Part shown: in pieces, positions 43,525-53,327 of the stretch
Numbering within the stretch: the first letter of the stretch is position 1
Layout: each line of letters begins with the position of its first letter
From: Pseudaeromonas sp963677375
GTDB lineage: Bacteria; Pseudomonadota; Gammaproteobacteria; Enterobacterales; Aeromonadaceae
Direction: 5' to 3'
Assembly: GCA_963677375.2 (NCBI GenBank)
Contig: CAXXIF010000001.1
Location: 62,001-126,000, forward strand
DNA: 64,000 bases
The notes under the pieces: model-generated
What the model was told of the DNA's origin: nothing
Database searches by the model: none
What the model saw: only the letters and a program-made list of their open reading frames with translations
Program-made: the position numbers and the translations under genes

Positions 43525-46500
43525 TTATTCTGCGTCGAAGCTTCCGGCAGCGTTCAACAGATCCGCCAGATTTTGCTCCGCCTCATCAGCCGTCACTTGC
43601 GGTGCTGGTGCTTGCGCAGCAGCTTTACGCTTCTTGTGGCGGGCTTCGTGGTAGGCAAAGCCAGTACCGGCCGGGATCAGACGACCCACGATGACGTTTT
43701 CCTTCAGACCGCGGAGGTCATCTTTCTTACCAGACACAGCGGCTTCGGTCAGCACGCGAGTCGTTTCCTGGAAGGAAGCGGCAGAAATAAAGGATTCAGT
43801 GTTCAACGAGGCCTTGGTGATCCCCATCAGCACACGGCGATAGGTTGCCGGACGCTTGCCTTCCGCTTCGAGCTTGCGGTTAGCAATCTTGGCACGAGCC
43901 ACTTCGACTTGTTCCCCTTCGAGGAACTCGGTGTCGCCACCATCGATGATCTCGCCCTTACGCAGCATCTGACGAACAATCACTTCGATGTGCTTGTCGT
44001 TGATCTTAACGCCTTGCAGACGGTAAACGTCCTGCACTTCGTTGACGATGTAGTTCGCAACCGGGCTGATGCCGCGCAGACGTAGAATGTCATGAGCAGA
44101 CTCAGGACCGTCGGCCAGGACTTCACCTTGTTGAACTTTTTCGCCTTCGAAGACGTTCAGGTTACGCCACTTCGGAATCATCTCTTCGTACGCTTCACCG
44201 CCGTCCGTCGGCGTGATCACCAAGCGGCGCTTGCCCTTGGTTTCCTTACCGAAGGAGATGGTACCGGAGATCTCGGCCAGAATTGCCGGTTCCTTCGGTT
44301 GACGCGCTTCGAACAGATCAGCAACCCGAGGCAGACCACCGGTGATGTCCTTGGTACCGCCAGAAGCCTGCGGAATACGCGCAACCGCGTCACCCACGCT
44401 CACCTGGGCACCATCTTCCAATTGGACGATGGCCTGACCTGGCAAGAAGTACTGTGCAGATACTTCGGTACCCGGAATCAATACATCCTTACCATTGGCA
44501 TCCACCAGTTTCACGGTCGGGCGCAGTTCCTTACCGGAGGATGAACGCTCATTGACGTCCAGAACCACCAGAGAGGAAAGACCGGTCAGTTCGTCGGTCT
44601 GACGGCTGACGGTGATACCGTCAATCAGATCGATAAACTTGATGCGACCAGCCACTTCCGTGATGATCGGGTGAGTGTGCGGGTCCCAGTTGGCGACGAT
44701 TTCGCCAGCCTTCACGGATTGGCCATCCTTCACTTCCAACACGGAACCGTATGGAAGTTTATGGCTTTCCTTGGTGCGACCCAAGTCATCCATAATGGTC
44801 AATTCGGAAGAACGCGAGGTGATAACCAACTTACCGCTACTGTTCTCGACGAACTTGGCATTCTGTAACTTGGTAACACCTGTATTCTTCACGGTTGCGC
44901 TGCTTTCCGCAGCCGCACGTGATGCAGCACCACCGATGTGGAAGGTACGCATGGTGAGCTGGGTACCCGGCTCACCGATGGATTGCGCGGCGATAACACC
45001 AACCGCTTCCCCGGCGTTGACCATATGACCACGAGCCAAGTCACGGCCATAGCAGTGACCACAGATACCGAAGTCAGTTTCACAGGTGATCGCAGAGCGC
45101 ACCTTCATGCGGTCAACCGAGTTGGCCTCAAGAATGTTACACCACTGTTCATCCAGCAGCGTGTTACGTGCAATCAACAGCTCAGTGGTACCAGGCTTCA
45201 ACACGTCTTCGGCAACCACACGACCCAGCACGCGTTCACGCAACGGCTCGACCACATCGCCACCTTCGATCAACGGCATCATCCACAAGCCTTCAGTCGT
45301 GCCGCAATCCGGCTCGGTGATAACCATGTCTTGTGCCACGTCGACCAGACGACGAGTCAGGTAACCGGAGTTTGCAGTCTTGAGCGCTGTATCTGCCAGA
45401 CCCTTACGAGCACCGTGAGTGGAGATGAAGTATTGGAGTACGTTCAAACCTTCACGGAAGTTCGCCACGATCGGCGTTTCGATGATAGAACCATCCGGTT
45501 TGGCCATCAGGCCCCGCATACCCGCCAATTGACGGATCTGAGCCGCAGAACCCCGCGCCCCGGAGTCGGCCATCATGAAGACGCTATTGAAAGAGGCTTG
45601 CTCTTCTTCTTCGCCCAAATGATTGGTCGCCATCTCTTTGGAGAGGTTTTCCATCATCGCCTTGGAAACGCGCTCGTTAGCGCTTGCCCAGATATCGATG
45701 ACCTTGTTGTAGCGTTCGCCCGCGGTAACCAGACCAGATTGGAACTGCTCTTGGATTTCTGCGACTTCAGCTTCAGCGGCTTCGATGATCGGCTTCTTGG
45801 CATCCGGTATCACCATGTCGTTGATACCGACCGAGGAACCTGACAGTGCCGCGTAGTGGAAACCGGTATACATCAGTTGGTCAGCGAAGATGACGGTGTC
45901 TTTCAGACCCAACTTACGATAACAGGTGTTCAACAGCTTGGAGATAGCCTTCTTGCCCAGAGCCTTGTTGGAAACTGATTTGAACCAGGTTTCCGGACGA
46001 GCAGCCAGTTCGGCCTTCTCGGCATCGGTCAGCGGCTTCGGTTCGTCAATCAGCGCGTACTCCATACCCTTCGGCAGGATCAGCGACAGAATGGCACGAC
46101 CAACTGTGGTGTTCTTCAGTTCAGTCTTGGCAATCAGCTCGCCATTCTCGGCCTTGGTGTATTCAGTGATACGGCACTTGACGCGCGCATGCAGAGAAGC
46201 CAGACCGGCGCGATAGACCTTTTCCGCTTCTTTCGAGCTGGCCAGGACCATACCTTCACCCTTGGCTCCCACCTTGGCGCGAGTCATATAGTACAGACCC
46301 AAGACCACGTCCTGAGAAGGAACTATGATAGGCTCACCAGAGGCTGGCGACAGAATGTTGTTGGTCGACATCATCAGAGCACGAGCTTCGAGCTGGGCTT
46401 CCAGAGTCAGCGGTACATGGACCGCCATCTGGTCACCGTCGAAGTCGGCGTTGAATGCCGAACAGACCAGCGGGTGCAACTGAATTGCCTTCCCTTCAAT

Positions 46501-47823
46501 CAGGGTCGGTTCGAACGCCTGAATACCCAGACGGTGCAGGGTTGGCGCACGGTTCAGCATGACCGGGTGTTCGCGAATGACTTCGTCCAGGATATCCCAC
46601 ACGACCGCTTCTTCGCGTTCAACCATCTTTTTAGCGGCCTTGATAGTGGTCGCCAGACCACGAGCTTCCAACTTGCCATAGATGAACGGCTTGAACAGTT
46701 CCAACGCCATTTTCTTCGGCAGACCGCACTGATGCAGACGCAGAGTCGGGCCTACGGTAATGACGGAACGACCCGAGTAGTCAACACGCTTACCGAGCAG
46801 GTTTTGACGGAAACGACCTTGCTTACCCTTGATCATATCGGCCAAGGACTTCAACGGACGCTTGTTGGAGCCGGTGATGGCACGACCGCGACGACCGTTA
46901 TCCAGCAGCGCATCCACAGATTCCTGCAGCATCCGTTTTTCGTTGCGCACGATAATGTCCGGTGCAGCCAGGTCCAGCAAACGCTTGAGACGGTTGTTCC
47001 GGTTAATGACGCGACGATAGAGATCATTCAAATCTGAAGTCGCAAAACGACCGCCGTCCAGCGGTACCAGCGGACGCAGGTCCGGCGGCAATACAGGCAG
47101 CACTGTCATGACCATCCACTCTGGCTTGTTGCCAGAGAACAGGAAGGCCTCCATCAGCTTCAGACGCTTGGTGGTCTTCTTGCGCTTGGTTTCGGAGTTG
47201 GTTTGATCCAGCTCTTCACGCATCTGGGCGATTTCTTGCTCCAGATCGATGGCTCGCAACAATTCCAGGATGGCTTCAGCACCCATCTTGGCTTCGAATT
47301 CGTCACCATACTCTTCCAGCGCATCCAGATACTGCTCTTCGCTCAGCATCTGGCCACGTTCCAGCGCGGTCATGCCCGCTTCGATCACAACAAATGATTC
47401 GAAGTAGAGCACGCGCTCGATATCACGCAGGGTCATATCCAGCAACAGACCGATACGAGACGGCAGGGACTTCAGGAACCAGATGTGCGCCACAGGCGAC
47501 GCCAGTTCGATGTGCCCCATGCGTTCACGACGCACTTTGGTCTGTGTTACTTCAACGCCACACTTTTCGCAGATTACACCGCGATGCTTGAGACGCTTGT
47601 ACTTGCCGCACAGACATTCGTAATCTTTTACCGGCCCGAAGATTCGGGCACAGAACAGGCCATCACGCTCCGGCTTGAAAGTCCGGTAGTTGATGGTTTC
47701 CGGCTTTTTCACTTCACCGAAAGACCAGGAACGGATCATGTCCGGGGAAGCCAGACCGATTTTGATACCATCAAATTCTTCGGTCTTGCTCTGGGCTTTC
47801 AAAAACTTTAGTAAGTCTTTCAC
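43525..47823 (-). CDS. rpoC: RNA polymerase beta' subunit
   Basis: 1432 residues (E. coli 1407). The catalytic Mg motif NADFDGDQMAVH is intact; N-terminal zinc site CLCGKYKRLKHRGVICEKCG; second zinc site with CETDFGICGHCYGRDLARG; trigger loop region MRTFHIGGAASR. The C-terminus is somewhat longer than in E. coli and Lys/Ala/Gln-rich (KKRKAAAQAPAPQ). 84 bases downstream of rpoB. Confidence 0.98.
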   Translation of the reverse strand: MKDLLKFLKAQSKTEEFDGIKIGLASPDMIRSWSFGEVKKPETINYRTFKPERDGLFCARIFGPVKDYECLCGKYKRLKHRGVICEKCGVEVTQTKVRRERMGHIELASPVAHIWFLKSLPSRIGLLLDMTLRDIERVLYFESFVVIEAGMTALERGQMLSEEQYLDALEEYGDEFEAKMGAEAILELLRAIDLEQEIAQMREELDQTNSETKRKKTTKRLKLMEAFLFSGNKPEWMVMTVLPVLPPDLRPLVPLDGGRFATSDLNDLYRRVINRNNRLKRLLDLAAPDIIVRNEKRMLQESVDALLDNGRRGRAITGSNKRPLKSLADMIKGKQGRFRQNLLGKRVDYSGRSVITVGPTLRLHQCGLPKKMALELFKPFIYGKLEARGLATTIKAAKKMVEREEAVVWDILDEVIREHPVMLNRAPTLHRLGIQAFEPTLIEGKAIQLHPLVCSAFNADFDGDQMAVHVPLTLEAQLEARALMMSTNNILSPASGEPIIVPSQDVVLGLYYMTRAKVGAKGEGMVLASSKEAEKVYRAGLASLHARVKCRITEYTKAENGELIAKTELKNTTVGRAILSLILPKGMEYALIDEPKPLTDAEKAELAARPETWFKSVSNKALGKKAISKLLNTCYRKLGLKDTVIFADQLMYTGFHYAALSGSSVGINDMVIPDAKKPIIEAAEAEVAEIQEQFQSGLVTAGERYNKVIDIWASANERVSKAMMENLSKEMATNHLGEEEEQASFNSVFMMADSGARGSAAQIRQLAGMRGLMAKPDGSIIETPIVANFREGLNVLQYFISTHGARKGLADTALKTANSGYLTRRLVDVAQDMVITEPDCGTTEGLWMMPLIEGGDVVEPLRERVLGRVVAEDVLKPGTTELLIARNTLLDEQWCNILEANSVDRMKVRSAITCETDFGICGHCYGRDLARGHMVNAGEAVGVIAAQSIGEPGTQLTMRTFHIGGAASRAAAESSATVKNTGVTKLQNAKFVENSSGKLVITSRSSELTIMDDLGRTKESHKLPYGSVLEVKDGQSVKAGEIVANWDPHTHPIITEVAGRIKFIDLIDGITVSRQTDELTGLSSLVVLDVNERSSSGKELRPTVKLVDANGKDVLIPGTEVSAQYFLPGQAIVQLEDGAQVSVGDAVARIPQASGGTKDITGGLPRVADLFEARQPKEPAILAEISGTISFGKETKGKRRLVITPTDGGEAYEEMIPKWRNLNVFEGEKVQQGEVLADGPESAHDILRLRGISPVANYIVNEVQDVYRLQGVKINDKHIEVIVRQMLRKGEIIDGGDTEFLEGEQVEVARAKIANRKLEAEGKRPATYRRVLMGITKASLNTESFISAASFQETTRVLTEAAVSGKKDDLRGLKENVIVGRLIPAGTGFAYHEARHKKRKAAAQAPAPQVTADEAEQNLADLLNAAGSFDAE

Positions 47824-47907
47824 GTGTGTCTCCCGTCAGGAGTTCAATCTTGGCGCCCCTTGCGGGGCGCCCTTGTCAATCTCGGCTTATAAGGGGTGGC
47901 GAACCCC

Positions 47908-50900
47908 TTATTCTTCTTCCAGCTCGATGTTGATACCCAGTGAGCGAATTTCCTTCAACAGAACGTTGAAAGATTCGGGCATGCCCGGCTCCATACGGTG
48001 GTCGCCATCCACGATGTTCTTGTACATCTTGGTCCGACCATTCACATCGTCTGACTTGACGGTAAGCATTTCCTGCAAGGTATACGCAGCACCGTAAGCT
48101 TCGAGGGCCCACACTTCCATTTCACCGAAACGCTGACCACCGAACTGCGCCTTACCACCCAGCGGTTGCTGAGTAACCAGGCTGTAGGAACCGGTAGAAC
48201 GCGCATGCATCTTGTCGTCCACCAAGTGGTTCAACTTCAGCATGTACATGTAGCCCACGGTAACCTGACGTTCGAACGGCATGCCGCTGCGACCATCAAA
48301 CAGAGTGATTTGACCAGATTCAGGCAAGTCAGCCAGCTTCAACATCGCCTTGATTTCGTGCTCTTTGGCACCATCAAAAGCTGGTGTTGCAATCGGCATT
48401 CCCTTGCGCAGATTCTCCGCCAGTGTGCGAACCGCATCATCAGAGAAGGTTGAAAGATCGACCTTCTGACGGCATTCGCCCAAGTCGTAAACCTGCTGCA
48501 GGAACTCACGTTGTTTGGCCAGATCCTGTTGTTCCTTGATCATGCGATCAATCTTCTCGCCGATGCCCTTAGCTGCAAGGCCCATGTGCACTTCGAGAAC
48601 CTGACCGATGTTCATCCGCGATGGTACACCCAGCGGGTTCAGAACGATGTCAACCGGACGACCGTACTCATCATGAGGCATATCTTCGATCGGACAGATC
48701 TTGGAGATAACACCCTTGTTACCATGACGACCGGCCATCTTGTCACCCGGCTGAATGCGACGCTTCACTGCCAGGTAAACCTTGACGATCTTCAGCACGC
48801 CTGGGGCCAGATCATCACCCTGGATGATCTTCTGACGTTTGGCTTCAAACTTGCGGTCAAACTCTTCACGCAAAGCAATGTACTGCTCGGCGATCTGTTC
48901 AAGTTCAACTTGCTTGCCTTCATCTTCCAGTGCTTGCTCCAGCCACTTGACTCGACCCAGGCTTTCCAGTTTGGCATCGCTGAAACCGGAGTGAACCAGC
49001 AGCGAACGGGCGCGACTGTAGATACCGTCTTCCAGGATCTTGAACTCTTCGGTCAAATCCTTCTTGGCATCGCGCAGCTGCATGTCTTCAATTTCTTTGG
49101 CACGCTTGTCTTTTTCCACGCCATCGCGGGTAAAGACTTGTACGTCAACCACAGTTCCGTAGACACCGTTAGGCACACGCAGGGAGGAGTCCTTCACATC
49201 GGAGGCCTTCTCACCAAAGATGGCGCGCAGCAGCTTCTCTTCTGGAGTCAGTTGGGTTTCACCCTTCGGCGTTACCTTACCCACCAGAATGTCGCCACCC
49301 TGTACTTCGGCACCTACGTAGACAATGCCGGACTCATCCAGTTTGGAGAGTGCAGCTTCGCCGACGTTCGGAATATCAGCTGTGATCTCTTCCGGGCCTA
49401 GCTTGGTATCACGAGCGATACAAGCCAGTTCCTGGATGTGGATCGTGGTCAGACGATCTTCTTTCACCACATTTTCGGAAACCAGAATCGAGTCTTCGAA
49501 GTTGTAGCCGTTCCACGGCATGAAGGCGATACGCAGGTTTTGACCCAGCGCCAACTCACCCAAATCGGTGGACGGACCATCTGCCAGCACGTCACCGGCG
49601 ACAACCGGCTCACCCGAACGCACGCAAGGGCGCTGGTTGATACAGGTGTTCTGGTTAGAACGGGTATATTTGGTCAGGCTATAGATGTCGATGCCGGCTT
49701 CGCCAGGCAGCAATTCATCTTCGTTGACCTTGATGACGATACGAGAGGCATCAGCGTAGTCAACCATGCCACCACGGTTGGCAACCACGGTTACACCGGA
49801 GTCAACCGCCACAGCACGTTCCATCCCGGTACCCACCAGCGGCTTGTCAGCGCGCAGAGTCGGAACGGCCTGACGTTGCATGTTCGAACCCATCAAGGCA
49901 CGGTTGGCGTCATCGTGTTCCAGGAACGGGATCAGGGCCGCAGCGACAGAAACTACCTGTTGCGGGCTCACATCCATGTACTGGATCTGATCGGCGTTCA
50001 TGAAGGTAGATTCACCCTTATGACGGCACGGAATCAGCTCATCTTTCAGCTTACCAGCATCGTCCACATTGGCATTTGCCTGGGCGATGACGTAGTTGCC
50101 TTCTTCGATGGCTGACAGGTAATCGACCTCATCGGTGATCACGCCATCCACAACCTTACGATACGGAGTCTCGAGGAAGCCGTAATCATTGGTGCGCGAG
50201 TAGACCGCCAAGGAGTTGATCAGACCGATGTTCGGACCTTCAGGGGTCTCGATAGGGCACAGGCGACCGTAGTGAGTCGGATGCACGTCTCGGACTTCGA
50301 AGCCAGCACGTTCACGAGTCAGACCGCCCGGGCCCAACGCAGAGATACGACGCTTGTGGGTCACTTCAGACAGCGGGTTGTTCTGATCCATAAACTGGGA
50401 CAGTTGGCTGGAGCCAAAGAACTCTTTCACCGCAGCAGAAATCGGCTTGGCGTTGATCAGATCCTGCGGCATCACGGCATCCAGATCGCCCAGTGACAGG
50501 CGTTCTTTCACGGCACGTTCGACGCGAACCAAACCGACACGGAACTGGTTCTCAGCCATTTCACCAACAGAACGGATCCGGCGGTTACCCAGGTGATCGA
50601 TATCATCCACTTCATCGTTACCATTACGGATATCGATGAGCTTTTTCATGACATCAACAATGTCTTCCTTGGTCAGGATTCCCAGACCAGTCTGCTCTTC
50701 ACGATTCAGACGACTGTTGAACTTCATCCGACCAACGGTGGACAGATCATAACGATCTTCCGAGAAGAACAGGTTTTCGAACAACTGTTCAGCGGCATCA
50801 CGAGTTGGCGGTTCGCCCGGACGCATCATGCGATAAATTTCGACCAACGCCTCAAGGCGGTTGGTAGCGGAATCGATACGCAGGGTCTCGGACATATAGG

Positions 50901-51933
50901 CGCCGTGGTCCAGTTCATTAGTGAACAGAACCTCGAACTCCTTGTGGCCAGCTTGCGACAGGTTGGCGATCGCTTCCAGGCTCAGTGCTGTGTTGGCGGC
51001 AGCGATAATCTCGCCGGACTGCGCATTGGCATAATCCTTAGCTACTACCTTACCAACCACATACTCGACCGGCACCTCGATCTGTTTGACGCTGGACTTT
51101 TCCAGGTGACGAATATGACGCGCAGTCACTCGACGACCCTTCTCCACCACAACTTCGTTATCGACCACTATGTCGAAGATGGCGGTTTCACCGCGCAAAC
51201 GATCAGGCACCAGCTCCATCATGAGCTTGCCTTCTTTGACCTCGACCTTGGTGGTTTCGAAGAAGGTCGCCAGAATTTCCTCTGTGGTGAAACTCAGTGC
51301 GCGCAACATGATCGACGCCGGTAACTTACGGCGACGGTCGATCCGCACGAACAGGTTATCCTTGGCATCGAACTCGAAGTCCAACCAGGATCCACGGTAA
51401 GGAATGACGCGAGCATTGTAGAGCACCTTCCCGGAGGAGTGCGTCTTGCCCTTGTCGTGATCAAAGAAGACACCCGGGCTGCGATGCAGCTGGGAGACGA
51501 TGACCCGTTCGGTACCATTGATGATAAAGGTACCGTTGTCTGTCATGAGTGGAATTTCACCCATGTAGACTTCTTGTTCCTTGATGTCCTTGACTGTACC
51601 GGCAGCTGCTTCTCTATCAAACAGCACCAGACGCAACTTAACGCGCAGCGGGGCGGAGTAGGTCACGCCTCGGATTTGGCATTCTTTTACGTCAAATACC
51701 GGCTCACCCAGTCGGTAGCTTACATATTGCAAAGCTGCCGTGCCTGAATAGCTGGTGATCGGGAAAACGCTGCGAAAAGCTGCCTCTAGCCCATATGCCC
51801 CTTCCGGGTCGGCTTCAAGGAACTGTTTAAAGGAGTCCAACTGAATGGACAAAAGATAAGGCGTATCGAGAACTTGATCGCGCTTACCGAAGTCCTTACG
51901 AATGCGTTTTTTTTCGGTATAAGAGTAAACCAT
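47908..51933 (-). CDS. rpoB: RNA polymerase beta subunit
   Basis: 1341 residues from the ATG giving MVYSYTEKKRIRKDFGKRD, as in E. coli (1342); the longer frame upstream is leader. The rifampicin region reads SQFMDQNNPLSEVTHKRRIS and is wild type for sensitivity by comparison with E. coli. GRHGNKGVIS and the C-terminal KLNHLVDDKMHARSTGSYS are conserved. Preceded by the attenuated rplL-rpoB spacer. Confidence 0.98.
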   Translation of the reverse strand: MVYSYTEKKRIRKDFGKRDQVLDTPYLLSIQLDSFKQFLEADPEGAYGLEAAFRSVFPITSYSGTAALQYVSYRLGEPVFDVKECQIRGVTYSAPLRVKLRLVLFDREAAAGTVKDIKEQEVYMGEIPLMTDNGTFIINGTERVIVSQLHRSPGVFFDHDKGKTHSSGKVLYNARVIPYRGSWLDFEFDAKDNLFVRIDRRRKLPASIMLRALSFTTEEILATFFETTKVEVKEGKLMMELVPDRLRGETAIFDIVVDNEVVVEKGRRVTARHIRHLEKSSVKQIEVPVEYVVGKVVAKDYANAQSGEIIAAANTALSLEAIANLSQAGHKEFEVLFTNELDHGAYMSETLRIDSATNRLEALVEIYRMMRPGEPPTRDAAEQLFENLFFSEDRYDLSTVGRMKFNSRLNREEQTGLGILTKEDIVDVMKKLIDIRNGNDEVDDIDHLGNRRIRSVGEMAENQFRVGLVRVERAVKERLSLGDLDAVMPQDLINAKPISAAVKEFFGSSQLSQFMDQNNPLSEVTHKRRISALGPGGLTRERAGFEVRDVHPTHYGRLCPIETPEGPNIGLINSLAVYSRTNDYGFLETPYRKVVDGVITDEVDYLSAIEEGNYVIAQANANVDDAGKLKDELIPCRHKGESTFMNADQIQYMDVSPQQVVSVAAALIPFLEHDDANRALMGSNMQRQAVPTLRADKPLVGTGMERAVAVDSGVTVVANRGGMVDYADASRIVIKVNEDELLPGEAGIDIYSLTKYTRSNQNTCINQRPCVRSGEPVVAGDVLADGPSTDLGELALGQNLRIAFMPWNGYNFEDSILVSENVVKEDRLTTIHIQELACIARDTKLGPEEITADIPNVGEAALSKLDESGIVYVGAEVQGGDILVGKVTPKGETQLTPEEKLLRAIFGEKASDVKDSSLRVPNGVYGTVVDVQVFTRDGVEKDKRAKEIEDMQLRDAKKDLTEEFKILEDGIYSRARSLLVHSGFSDAKLESLGRVKWLEQALEDEGKQVELEQIAEQYIALREEFDRKFEAKRQKIIQGDDLAPGVLKIVKVYLAVKRRIQPGDKMAGRHGNKGVISKICPIEDMPHDEYGRPVDIVLNPLGVPSRMNIGQVLEVHMGLAAKGIGEKIDRMIKEQQDLAKQREFLQQVYDLGECRQKVDLSTFSDDAVRTLAENLRKGMPIATPAFDGAKEHEIKAMLKLADLPESGQITLFDGRSGMPFERQVTVGYMYMLKLNHLVDDKMHARSTGSYSLVTQQPLGGKAQFGGQRFGEMEVWALEAYGAAYTLQEMLTVKSDDVNGRTKMYKNIVDGDHRMEPGMPESFNVLLKEIRSLGINIELEEE

Positions 51934-52035
51934 AGGGTTCCTCAGCTCGCTGAAAAGTGACCCACGCTGTCCCCGACGAGGACAGTTCTTTTTTCGACAC
52001 CGCTTTGTATACCAGACCAAGCTCAACAATCTGGC

Positions 52036-52092
52036 GCGCTGACGGCATCTAACGGAATTAAACGGTGCGGAGATCCCGTTAGATTACAGCGC
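52036..52092 (-). promoter_or_regulatory. Long hairpin in the rplL-rpoB spacer, possible RNase III site
   Basis: Arms GCGCTG and TCTAACGG on the 5' side pair with CCGTTAGA and CAGCGC on the 3' side, broken by small internal loops and closed by a 20-base loop. In E. coli an RNase III site lies at the same place between rplL and rpoB; the match here is by position and structure only. Confidence 0.6.
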
Positions 52093-52125
52093 AAAAGGGC
52101 TGGTGAACAATCATTCACCAGCCCT
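52093..52125 (-). terminator. Attenuator between rplL and rpoB
   Basis: A 12-bp perfect stem (AGGGCTGGTGAA / TTCACCAGCCCT) is followed by only TTTTGCG, so it should end part of the transcripts and let the rest into rpoBC. This fits the known excess of L7/L12 over RNA polymerase subunits. Two smaller hairpins (52127-52145 and 52149-52170) precede it. Confidence 0.82.
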
Positions 52126-52167
52126 AGCCTGAAAAAAATTCAGGCCGCTAATCTGTAGGGGTACAGA

Positions 52168-52533
52168 TTACTTAACTTCAACAGAAGCACCGGCAGCTTC
52201 CAGCTCTTTCTTCAGAGCTTCGGCTTCGTCCTTGGAGACGGCTTCTTTAACTGGAGTCGGAGCAGCTTCTACCAGGTCCTTGGCTTCTTTCAGGCCCAGG
52301 GAGGTAGCAGCGCGAACTGCCTTGATAACGGAAACCTTGTTCGCGCCAACAGCGGTCAGGATTACGTTGAATTCAGTTTGTTCTTCAACAGCTTCAACAG
52401 CGGCCGGACCGGCAGCTACTGCAGCAGCAGCAGAAACGCCGAACTTCTCTTCCATAGCGGTGATCAGTTCAACAACGTCCATTACGGACATAGAAGCAAC
52501 AGCTTCGATGATTTGGTCTTTAGTGATAGACAT
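52168..52533 (-). CDS. rplL: 50S ribosomal protein L7/L12
   Basis: 121 residues; forms the stalk that recruits translation GTPases. N-terminal dimer domain MSITKDQIIEAVASMSVMDV, Ala-rich hinge (AAAAVAAGPAAVEAVEEQ) and C-terminal domain with GANKVSVIKAVRAATSLGLK and EAKDLVE. 54 bases after rplJ. Confidence 0.98.
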   Translation of the reverse strand: MSITKDQIIEAVASMSVMDVVELITAMEEKFGVSAAAAVAAGPAAVEAVEEQTEFNVILTAVGANKVSVIKAVRAATSLGLKEAKDLVEAAPTPVKEAVSKDEAEALKKELEAAGASVEVK

Positions 52534-52587
52534 GACAAAAAGTTCCTGTCGTAGAAAATTTAATGTGAAAGCAATCTGTTACAAGAA

Positions 52588-53091
52588 TTAGGCCGCTTCG
52601 GCTTCTTTCTTGTCGCGCAGAGCTGCGATAGTACGAACCAGCTTGCCAGCTGCGGCTTCCTTCATGGTAGCCATCAACTTCGCCAAAGCTTCTTCGTAGG
52701 TCGGCAGCGTTGCCAGACGATCAATTTGAGCTGCAGGGATGAATTCACCCTGGAACGCACCACCCTTGATGGAGAACTTATCGTTCCCCTTGGCAAACTC
52801 TTTGAACAGACGAGCAGCAGCGCCCGGGTGTTCGTTAGAGAAAGCGATCAGGGTCGGACCAACAAATACGTCTTTCATGCATTCGAAATCGGAACCTTCT
52901 ACTGCACGAGTCAGTAGAGTGTTACGAACAACACGCATGTAAACGCCTGCTTCACGAGCAGACTTACGCAGAGTGGTCATCTTGGCTACGGTTACGCCAC
53001 GTGAATCGGCGGCAACAGCAGACAGTGCGCCTTTGGCAGCTTCGCTGACTTCAGCGACAATCGCCTTTTTGTCTTCGAATCCTAATGCCAT
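52588..53091 (-). CDS. rplJ: 50S ribosomal protein L10
   Basis: 167 residues; stalk base that binds 23S rRNA and L7/L12 dimers. Conserved ADSRGVTVAKMTTLRKSARE and the VVRNTLLTRAVEG segment. In E. coli the L10-L7/L12 complex represses its own mRNA by binding the leader; a leader of about 195 bases is present here. AGGAG ribosome site. Confidence 0.98.
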   Translation of the reverse strand: MALGFEDKKAIVAEVSEAAKGALSAVAADSRGVTVAKMTTLRKSAREAGVYMRVVRNTLLTRAVEGSDFECMKDVFVGPTLIAFSNEHPGAAARLFKEFAKGNDKFSIKGGAFQGEFIPAAQIDRLATLPTYEEALAKLMATMKEAAAGKLVRTIAALRDKKEAEAA

Positions 53092-53285
53092 TGGCTTTAA
53101 CTCCTGGAGTTTAATCTGGGCGAACCCAGAACTGACAACAACTCCCCTTGAGAGGGAGAACTCGGTGGCAGAATCCAGAAGAAAGTAAACCTTTCTCGCT
53201 GGTGTCCGGCACCGTCTACGCAGGGGATTAAGGCTTACGCCACCTGCGGTCTTGGACGGGAGTCGAGACCCCCAACCAAATAAGG
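53092..53285 (-). ncRNA. rplJ leader, probable L10 autoregulatory RNA
   Basis: Untranslated region between the promoter start point and rplJ. It contains complementary stretches (for example GGTGCCGG / ACACC and TTCTCCC / AAGGGGAG) as expected for the L10(L7/L12) binding leader of gammaproteobacteria. Assigned by position and length; the fold was not computed. Confidence 0.6.
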
Positions 53286-53291
53286 CGCAGA

Positions 53292-53320
53292 ATTCTAACT
53301 AAAATTCCACGCCCTGTAAA
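53292..53320 (-). promoter_or_regulatory. Promoter of rplJL-rpoBC, inside a hairpin
   Basis: TTTACA (-35), 17-base spacer, TAGAAT (-10), right after the rplA stop. The region 53284-53313 folds on the minus strand as GGCGTGGAATT / AATTCTGCGCC (11 pairs, two of them G-U in RNA) with an eight-base loop; the -10 covers loop and 3' arm. Followed by TTATTTGG. Confidence 0.85.
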
Positions 53321-53327
53321 CGCTCAA

